Shown here in pieces: positions 22,885 through 28,459 of a stretch of 28,459 bases of DNA; within the stretch, counting starts at the first letter, position 1, and every line of letters starts with the position of its first letter. A program made the translations under genes and the position numbers. Under the pieces are notes generated by a model, which saw only the letters and a program-made list of their open reading frames with translations, ran no database searches and had not been told where the DNA came from. Source of the stretch: JBBQFC01 sp038321615 (GTDB lineage: Bacteria; Bacteroidota; Bacteroidia; Flavobacteriales_D; Cryomorphaceae); assembly GCA_038321615.1 (NCBI GenBank), contig JBBQFC010000042.1, positions 1 to 28,459 on the forward strand. Reading direction: 5' to 3'.

Positions 22885-24102
22885 ATGAAAGCGATAAAAA
22901 TATTTTCTGGAAGCCTCGTTTTGCTGCTGGCACCACTTGCTATCTGTGCACAGAACCACGCTATCCTTGCGGCCAAATTGTACACTTCCGAAGGGCCTGT
23001 AATTGAGAATGGGGTGGTGCTGGTAAGCAACGGAAAAATCGAAGCCGTAGGTCCGGCAACATCCATAACCGTTCCTGAGGGATACGAAGTGCACCAAGCC
23101 GCTGTGGCAACGCCCGGTTTTATTGATGCCCACAGCGTGGTGGGCCTAGCGGGTATTTACAACCAAAAGCACGATCAGGACCAACTCGAAAAATCAAGTC
23201 CTATACAGCCCGAATTGCGGGCCATTGATGCATATAATGCACGGGAAGAGTTGGTGGGCTATCTAAGCGCTTTTGGTATCACCACCGTCAACACCGGTCA
23301 TGCCCCTGGAGCGCTGATTAGCGGCCAAACGATTGTAGTGAAAACCGCGGGTGAAACCGTTGACGAAGGTTTAATCAATCCCATGGCCATGGTAGCCATG
23401 ACCATCGGCAGCAGCGTAGCCGACAATTTTGAGAAGCCCGGCACAAGGGCCAAAGGGGTCTCCATGCTTCGGGAAGCCTTTGTAGCTGCGCAGAGCTATG
23501 AAGCGAAAATGGCGAACAAAGACAGTACCAAACACCCCGAACGTGACCTCGCCAAGGAAGTATTGGTAAAGGTTTTGAAGAAGGAAGTGCCTGCACTTAT
23601 TACGGCACAGTCGGCACGCGACATCATTACGGCCATTCGTCTGCGTGATGAATTTGGCTTCGAATTGATCATTGACGGCGGCGCTGAAGCCTACTCCGTG
23701 ATGGATGAAATTCTAGCGGCCAAAGTTCCAGTGATCATTCACCCCACGATGATAAGAACCTATGGAGATACCCGGCATGCCACCTTTATTTCTGCCGGCC
23801 AGCTGCACAAAGCGGGAATACCCATCGCGTTTCAAAGCGGGTATGAGGGGTATGTCCCGAAAACGCGGGTAGTGACATTTGAAGCAGCGGTGGCTGTAGC
23901 CAATGGACTTGACTATCAAGCAGCTATGCAGGCACTCACTCTAGATGCCGCAAAACTCCTGAAAATTGAAAACAGGGTTGGATCACTCAAAGTCGGGAAA
24001 GATGCGGATATCGCTCTCTACGATGGTGACCCCTTCGAGTATACCACCCATGTGATGAAGGTATTCATAGACGGAAAAGTGGTGAGCAGCGAGGCTAGGT
24101 AG
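22885..24102 (+). CDS. Amidohydrolase paralogue lacking metal ligands
   Basis: The ATG at 22885 gives 405 residues with a signal peptide (GSLVLLLAPLAICAQ); a TTG three codons earlier would overlap the previous stop and is less likely. The fold matches the preceding amidohydrolase from end to end (ENGVVLVSNGKIEAVGP, TPGFIDAHS, GITTVN, SGQTI, KPGTRAKG, VGSLKVGKDADI). Yet each metal site differs: HSH becomes HSV (H83, V85), the THRHDD region becomes AQSARD, the HH pair becomes DGGAEA and HTDDG becomes FQSGYEG. It is therefore probably not a metal-dependent hydrolase by itself, and may be a structural or substrate-binding partner of the active protein. The tight spacing (5 nt) supports joint production and perhaps a heteromer. 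Confidence 0.85.
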   Translation: MKAIKIFSGSLVLLLAPLAICAQNHAILAAKLYTSEGPVIENGVVLVSNGKIEAVGPATSITVPEGYEVHQAAVATPGFIDAHSVVGLAGIYNQKHDQDQLEKSSPIQPELRAIDAYNAREELVGYLSAFGITTVNTGHAPGALISGQTIVVKTAGETVDEGLINPMAMVAMTIGSSVADNFEKPGTRAKGVSMLREAFVAAQSYEAKMANKDSTKHPERDLAKEVLVKVLKKEVPALITAQSARDIITAIRLRDEFGFELIIDGGAEAYSVMDEILAAKVPVIIHPTMIRTYGDTRHATFISAGQLHKAGIPIAFQSGYEGYVPKTRVVTFEAAVAVANGLDYQAAMQALTLDAAKLLKIENRVGSLKVGKDADIALYDGDPFEYTTHVMKVFIDGKVVSSEAR

Positions 24103-24167
24103 GCGGATCTAACTTGAGTGCTATTTGGGTAGATGTGCCTATAATTCATTATTGAAAAAGACCACCT

Positions 24168-24185
24168 TGCTCAGATTTCTGAGCA
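24168..24185. terminator. Perfect 7-bp hairpin between convergent genes
   Basis: TGCTCAG-ATTT-CTGAGCA lies in the 118-bp gap between the stop of the amidohydrolase pair (plus) and the stop of the S9 peptidase (minus). On both strands a T-rich tract follows, but 9-14 nt away rather than directly, so it is a weak bidirectional terminator candidate. Confidence 0.35.
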
Positions 24186-24220
24186 GATCCACATTCGAAT
24201 GTTTTTCCCTTGAGCGTTCT

Positions 24221-26707
24221 TTATGGTTTCTCCTCGTTTTCCATTTCTGTAGGAATCTTCCGATTTTTAACATACTTGTCAAACCAATTCATTTGTTCCC
24301 ACAACACATGTTCGATTGATTCTTTTGCCATATAGCCATGATCTTCAAATGGTAATAAGACCAATCTTGCAGTTCCCCCTGAACCTCTAACAGCCTCATA
24401 AAACACTTCCGACTGAAACGTCAATGTACCAGGATTGGCATCATCATCGCCATGAATAATCAAGATAGGCTCATTTACCTTGTCTGCAAAGAATGTAGGA
24501 GAGCAGTCGATGTAGGCTTTGGTCGCTTCAAAAAGTGAACGGCGTTCGCCCTGAAATCCATAAGGCTGATTTGTTTTGTTGTACGATCCACTTCGTGCGA
24601 TACCTGCACAGAACAAATCAGAATGCGCCAATAAATTGGCTACCATCAAGCCACCATGACTATGGCCAATGATGCCAATCCTATCAGGATCAGCTATGCC
24701 CATAGCTACAGCTTTTGCAACAGCTGCTTCGGCATCAGCCACCAATTGCGGAACGAACGTATCATACACCGTTTCAGGATCACCAACCATGGGCATCGCC
24801 GTATTATCCAATACAGCATAACCTCGCATTAAAAAGTATTTATGAGATGGACCGTAAATTCGCATGAAGCGATTCGAAGAGCCTCTAACCTGACCTGCAG
24901 TCTCACCACCCGAATATTCTGATGGATAGGCATAAACAACCGTTGGAACTCTCGTTCCTTTTTTATAGCCGGGAGGTAGAAGCAATTGAAAGCTTAATTC
25001 AATACTGTCTTTTCTTTGGTATTTGACAATGGTATTTTCAATCGCACGCAATTCTGGGCTAGGATCCATAAATGTGGTAATAGGACGCTTAGTCATTGCT
25101 CTGGTACTTTCACCAGCTTCTGCGCCAATGGTTTCTCCTAATTTTGCTAAGTAGTAATTAGGCACGTCCGTGGCAGATTCAGAACTCATAATGAAACTGT
25201 TCGACGCCTCAGCAAACTCGACGAAATATTCATATTTATCTGGCGCACTTCGAAACAATCTTTCTGCTTCTCCCGTTTCGATATTTCGACGATCCACAAA
25301 TGGGCGATCTCCATCGGCCGAACCACCCCTACCATTGAAATAAATAGAACCGTCTTCTACTTTAACCACATATTCTCCATTTTTCAATTGGGTAAATATT
25401 GGGTCGCCAGGATCATTGTAAATATCATCTTCATCAAGATCAAACCATTGCCGTGATGTACGCTTGTCAACATCGAGCAACCAGACATAACGCCGTCGTT
25501 TTATACGTTCTCTCTGATACACCATGAGCATTCCATCTGATTGTCCCCACATCGACCCAAGTATACGATGCTCAGCCTTAAAGACTTCTTCGGCTTGCTG
25601 GTCGAATGGTGCTTCCCATCGCACCAGTTTATCTCTAAAAGCTGCTTCCACTACCGGATTCCCTCCGTCTAGCGCTTCAGTCCAAAACAAGGTATGAGGA
25701 ACTGTGGGTTGCCAGGACACCGATCTTGGCCCAGAAATCACACCTTGCACAGGCACTTCATTGGCGAGAGGTTGATTGACGATGGTTTTCACTAAATCTC
25801 CTTTTAGATTCCACACTTCAATATCATTGGCAAATCGCCACCAAGCCACATCATGTGACCAAGGCGCTTTCAATCGCTCTACCAAGATGTAATTTCCATC
25901 TGGAGAAATACTCGCTGACCTATACGACGCGGCTGGGCCGACAACTTGCTTTTGTTTTGTTGTGGTGTTGTAGATGACCAATTCACTTTCTGTGTAGTAG
26001 CTGAATTGGCTGTCATCAAATGCCGTTTCGAGTAGGTTTCTCGATTCGTAAGTCGATCTTGCAGAGGCACCGGCATCTTCTAATATCTTAGGGCCATTTG
26101 GTATCGCCGGTTTCTCAGGGGCAGCGCCGCGATCTTTGATTCTTCTCACTAAGATTTTTTCTTGATTTGGAAACCATTTAACCGGTTCATCCATAAGCGC
26201 ATTAAGGATCATATCGGGTACTTTTTCGACGGAGCCAGTAATATCGCCCATCCACAATTCTATCCGATTTTCGAATCCAACAGACAAAGCAAATCGCTGA
26301 CCATCTGCTAACCAATAGGTTGAAAGAACCTCTGACTCTTCAGGAACATTTAGGGGAATTGTTTTTCCATCTTCAATAGTCAGTACTCGCGGTGAAGTAC
26401 CCCCATGTCTTCCATGGTAATAATTGTTTTTTGGGTTGACACGCGTCCCGGCCAGTTTAAGCATAGGCCCTGCTAACTCCGACAGAGATGGGTATATAAT
26501 AGGATCGGTCAGTAGCATATGCTTCTTAGAAGGAGAAACAGAAACTCTAGGTAATTGGGGGGCATACAGTATGTTGAGAATGTCTTCACCAGGAGATTGC
26601 CAGACATTTGCATTGTCATCCGTGCTTTTGTCTTGGGCTATCGCTTCTTGATTGAATAAGCAGCAAAGAACACTCAGGAATAGAACTGAAAAGAGTGGGT
26701 TTTTCAT
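24221..26707 (-). CDS. Exported prolyl-oligopeptidase-family serine peptidase (S9D glutamyl-endopeptidase-like)
   Basis: The ATG at 26707 gives 828 residues beginning with a signal peptide (FSVLFLSVLCCLFNQEAIAQ); the longer frame to 26842 adds 45 residues ahead of it. Residues to about 560 form a beta-propeller-like region that limits substrate size. The C-terminal alpha/beta-hydrolase domain has the nucleophile in GIIGHSHGGLM (S683), the acid in HGDDDANPGT (about D756) and the histidine in FEDHGY (H790). The stretches YAYPSEYSGGETAGQVRGS, LFCAGIARSGSYN and IEHVLWEQMNWF match the S9D group that includes the chloroplast glutamyl endopeptidase. It probably degrades peptides in the periplasm. 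It is a single-gene unit convergent with the amidohydrolases. Confidence 0.9.
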   Translation of the reverse strand: MKNPLFSVLFLSVLCCLFNQEAIAQDKSTDDNANVWQSPGEDILNILYAPQLPRVSVSPSKKHMLLTDPIIYPSLSELAGPMLKLAGTRVNPKNNYYHGRHGGTSPRVLTIEDGKTIPLNVPEESEVLSTYWLADGQRFALSVGFENRIELWMGDITGSVEKVPDMILNALMDEPVKWFPNQEKILVRRIKDRGAAPEKPAIPNGPKILEDAGASARSTYESRNLLETAFDDSQFSYYTESELVIYNTTTKQKQVVGPAASYRSASISPDGNYILVERLKAPWSHDVAWWRFANDIEVWNLKGDLVKTIVNQPLANEVPVQGVISGPRSVSWQPTVPHTLFWTEALDGGNPVVEAAFRDKLVRWEAPFDQQAEEVFKAEHRILGSMWGQSDGMLMVYQRERIKRRRYVWLLDVDKRTSRQWFDLDEDDIYNDPGDPIFTQLKNGEYVVKVEDGSIYFNGRGGSADGDRPFVDRRNIETGEAERLFRSAPDKYEYFVEFAEASNSFIMSSESATDVPNYYLAKLGETIGAEAGESTRAMTKRPITTFMDPSPELRAIENTIVKYQRKDSIELSFQLLLPPGYKKGTRVPTVVYAYPSEYSGGETAGQVRGSSNRFMRIYGPSHKYFLMRGYAVLDNTAMPMVGDPETVYDTFVPQLVADAEAAVAKAVAMGIADPDRIGIIGHSHGGLMVANLLAHSDLFCAGIARSGSYNKTNQPYGFQGERRSLFEATKAYIDCSPTFFADKVNEPILIIHGDDDANPGTLTFQSEVFYEAVRGSGGTARLVLLPFEDHGYMAKESIEHVLWEQMNWFDKYVKNRKIPTEMENEEKP

Positions 26708-26813
26708 GATAAGCTTGTTGGATCTTTTTGAGGACGATGTGAAAACTGTCCTTAACTGAATACTATTTTTCTGTTGATTAATTGCGTGTAGCCCGTTTTG
26801 ATACGCACATCTC

Positions 26814-26821
26814 CAAATATA
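26814..26821 (-). promoter_or_regulatory. Candidate -7 box for the S9 peptidase gene
   Basis: CAAATATA on the plus strand reads TATATTTG on the minus strand, a full TAnnTTTG match 106 nt before the chosen ATG at 26707. It would lie inside the longer reading frame, supporting the downstream start. A lone match is weak evidence. Confidence 0.3.
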
Positions 26822-26914
26822 AACTATCTCTAGGAACTCCACAGCACTGATACTGATGGAGCTTCCAAATAAGCAGAAACCAAGCCATAGCGCATAGACA
26901 GTGTTTTGCTTCCG

Positions 26915-27637
26915 CTAATTAATTTTTTGATCAATATTTTCAATTAATACGAGCGCATCTTTGCGATAATCTTTTAATTGGCCTAGATATAATCTATAAA
27001 AAAGAGCGTGGAAATTCGTGACCCTATTCCTGTAATCAGTTGAGGTAAGTGCATATTCTATAAATTCGGCATTTGGTTGATCATTTAAATAATCCGTAAA
27101 CCAAGACATGTTATTCTTGAAATAGTACTGATTGTCACTGTAATCGTCCCAAACTTCTTTGATGGTCGCTTCTATTTCAGTATTGTAATAGGAATAAAAA
27201 TCATAAATTTCAATAGAAAGACTATCCTGAAATGAATTAAGAACTGCGCTATTTTCTTCTAATAGTTCTACCCCCCTTGTTCTTAAATTGAGGTCTGGAA
27301 AGCCACTAATAATTTTCATACACTGCTTACATTTCAAATAATCATCATAGGTAATTTTTCTATTTAATACTTGTTGGAATATACTATCATTCAATTGGGT
27401 AGATACAAGTACTTTATCAATCGTTTCAATATCAGCCAACAAGTCACTCTTTACAATGGAATAAACACCTTCGATCGTTTCATTAAGTTTACGGTTCTCA
27501 TTCCAATTATTAATCGATAGGGCAATCAAAATCCCTATAACCACGAGCACAATTTCGCCAAAGGCATATTTTAAATACTTTCCAGTTTTGTTTTCCCTGA
27601 GCAAGTTTTGTCTGATTTTTCTAAAGAATTTGATCAT
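26915..27637 (-). CDS. DUF6090-like single-pass membrane protein
   Basis: This 240-residue protein opens with the pattern MIKFFRKIRQNLL, ENKTGKYLKYAFGEI and VLVVIGILIALSINNWNE, which I recognise as the DUF6090 family, found in many copies in Bacteroidota genomes. A short cytoplasmic basic segment precedes one membrane helix at about 28-46; the rest (about 195 residues, helical, acidic, with one C-x2-C near residue 100) would be periplasmic. Function is unknown. It follows the SnoaL-like lipoprotein gene by 97 nt on the same strand and is AT-rich like other accessory genes in this window. Copies of this family often sit alone in variable regions. Confidence 0.8.
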   Translation of the reverse strand: MIKFFRKIRQNLLRENKTGKYLKYAFGEIVLVVIGILIALSINNWNENRKLNETIEGVYSIVKSDLLADIETIDKVLVSTQLNDSIFQQVLNRKITYDDYLKCKQCMKIISGFPDLNLRTRGVELLEENSAVLNSFQDSLSIEIYDFYSYYNTEIEATIKEVWDDYSDNQYYFKNNMSWFTDYLNDQPNAEFIEYALTSTDYRNRVTNFHALFYRLYLGQLKDYRKDALVLIENIDQKIN

Positions 27638-27681
27638 TGGAGTGTGATTTTGTCCCGATTACTAGAGGGATGAAGCATGAC

Positions 27682-27711
27682 GTGGTTGGAGACGCAGTTG
27701 TCGTTCTCCAC
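27682..27711. repeat. Hairpin after the SnoaL-like gene
   Basis: GGAGA at 27688-27692 pairs with TCTCC at 27705-27709, with flanking GTGG/CCAC-like bases. On the minus strand it follows a TTTGTGCAACACCGT stretch similar to TTGTGCACATGCCGT beside the zinc-ribbon gene at about 878-892. No T-run follows. Confidence 0.3.
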
Positions 27712-27734
27712 GGTGTTGCACAAAGCTGTTTCTG

Positions 27735-28220
27735 CTATTTCATAAAATCAAGAATCTGTGTTTTTATACTTGGGTCATCAGGAAAGGCCCATTGTTCAGC
27801 TATTTTACCATCACTTACTCGATAAATAGAAACCTCGTATATTTCAATTTTAGCTCCCGTCGAATCAATTCCTTCGTAAGTTCTTGTATGAGTTGCTGTC
27901 GCTTTATAGCGAGTTACCACTTTATCTTTTTCTTGAATGATATCAACTATTTCTTCATGCCAATCCGGAAAAAGTGTTCTCCAGTCTGAAATTGCTTCTT
28001 TAGAATTATCTATACCTACCCATTCTTCACTTGTCAAATAATGACAAACAAAGTCGGATGTTAGTATCTCATTCAAATTGTCAATCTCGTTTCCATTCCA
28101 AACTTTGTGATACTCCAAAACTACTTCTTTATTTTTCTCGCGATTTGCATCCTTATCGGTTGATTGGCAACTACATAATACTAAAATCGAAGTTAGTACC
28201 ACAAAAAATTCTCTATTCAT
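27735..28220 (-). CDS. SnoaL-like (NTF2-fold) lipoprotein
   Basis: This 161-residue protein has a lipoprotein signal (TSILVLCSC, lipidated C18). The mature part has an NTF2/SnoaL-like layout: a helical start (NKEVVLEYHKVWNGNEIDNL), LTSDFVCHY, DWRTLFPDWHEEIVDII, then paired strands (KVVTRYKATATHTRTYEGID, GAKIEIYEVSIYRVSDGKI) and a closing AEQWAFPDD. SnoaL-like proteins include ester cyclases and many stand-alone binders; the catalytic role here cannot be read from sequence. It lies just downstream (minus strand) of repeat A copy 4 and before a DUF6090 gene, and is probably mobile cargo. Confidence 0.75.
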   Translation of the reverse strand: MNREFFVVLTSILVLCSCQSTDKDANREKNKEVVLEYHKVWNGNEIDNLNEILTSDFVCHYLTSEEWVGIDNSKEAISDWRTLFPDWHEEIVDIIQEKDKVVTRYKATATHTRTYEGIDSTGAKIEIYEVSIYRVSDGKIAEQWAFPDDPSIKTQILDFMK

Positions 28221-28275
28221 AATTCTCGGATTCGAAGTTTTGCTATTCTTTTACTTGTGCGCCACAGCGGAGCAA

Positions 28276-28450
28276 AGGACACTCCCCCACTCTATCTATT
28301 GCGTTTATATCGCTTCGGTAAAAGTTGAGAAAACGCCAAGGCCAAATGTAATCGAAGTACGGCTTCGCTCCAAAAAATCATGATGGAATGGCCTCCATAA
28401 CCATTTCCGGCCAAGGTCATTTTAAAGACCCGTATATCATCCTAACATTC
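28276..28450 (+). repeat. Dispersed repeat A, copy 4
   Basis: It matches copy 3 from GGACACTCCCCCAC through TTGCGTTTATATCGCTT, AATCGAAGTACGGCTTCGCTCC, AATCATGATGGAATG, CTCCATAACC and ACCCGTATATCATCC. The opening AACATCC-AAACGAC part found in copies 1-3 is replaced here by other sequence. CGAAGTACGGCTTCG makes a small hairpin. It lies upstream of the SnoaL-like gene. Confidence 0.7.
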
Positions 28451-28459
28451 CGAGTAGAC

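Noticed and set aside
22010..23133. Several minus-strand frames opposite the amidohydrolase genes
   Set aside because: They are shadows of two well-supported exported proteins.
1637..28450. CRISPR array made of the A/B repeats
   Set aside because: Copies are kilobases apart, 130-185 bp long and diverged, and no cas genes are present.
1..28459. tRNA or rRNA genes
   Set aside because: I saw no cloverleaf with a TTCGA-type loop and CCA end, nor any conserved rRNA stretch, in the intergenic regions.

Overview
The window looks like a chromosomal segment of a Bacteroidota species, probably Cytophagales-like. The signs are a Por/T9SS-type C-terminal sorting domain, a DUF6090-type protein, a CzcA-type RND pump fused to its outer-membrane channel, TAnnTTTG-type (-7) promoter boxes, and few clear Shine-Dalgarno sequences. 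No database search was possible, so family names rest on motif recognition.

Layout. 1-140 is the right end of an IS66-like insertion sequence. 141-2875 is an accessory strip on the minus strand: a small zinc-ribbon-like protein, a PIN-toxin/antitoxin pair, a gene remnant and a lone cytochrome b561-type protein, separated by palindromes and by two dispersed non-coding repeat families (called A and B here). 2879-13669 is a coherent minus-strand envelope and metal-homeostasis locus: an OmpR-type regulator and histidine kinase, then a thioredoxin-like protein, an ApbE-like flavin transferase, a small DUF4266-like lipoprotein ending in GCGCN and a DUF3570-like outer-membrane protein, then a CzcA-type pump fused to its channel and a periplasmic adaptor. 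14172-15917 encodes a secreted three-repeat T9SS protein. 16349-19512 is an AT-rich restriction-modification pair bracketed by repeats B and A. 20111-24102 holds a NhaD-type antiporter and two translationally adjacent periplasmic amidohydrolase-like proteins. 24221-26707 is an S9D-like secreted peptidase on the minus strand. 26915-28220 holds a DUF6090 protein and a SnoaL-like lipoprotein, followed by another copy of repeat A.

How the parts work together. The strongest new signal is regulatory. An identical-architecture site, CTTAAG-N5-CTTA, lies 32-33 nt upstream of a perfect TAnnTTTG box at three places: before the regulator gene, before the thioredoxin/ApbE/DUF4266/DUF3570 operon and before the pump operon. 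This predicts that the two-component system controls itself, the pump and the poorly described four-gene module, making the latter a likely part of an envelope metal response.

A second signal is modular cargo. The R-M pair and the cytochrome gene both sit between a B repeat on the left and an A repeat on the right, in the same orientation. The C5 methyltransferase carries an N-terminal domain resembling the arm-type DNA-binding domain of tyrosine recombinases, and a tandem 18-bp direct repeat sits 4 nt before its start codon, suggesting autoregulation.
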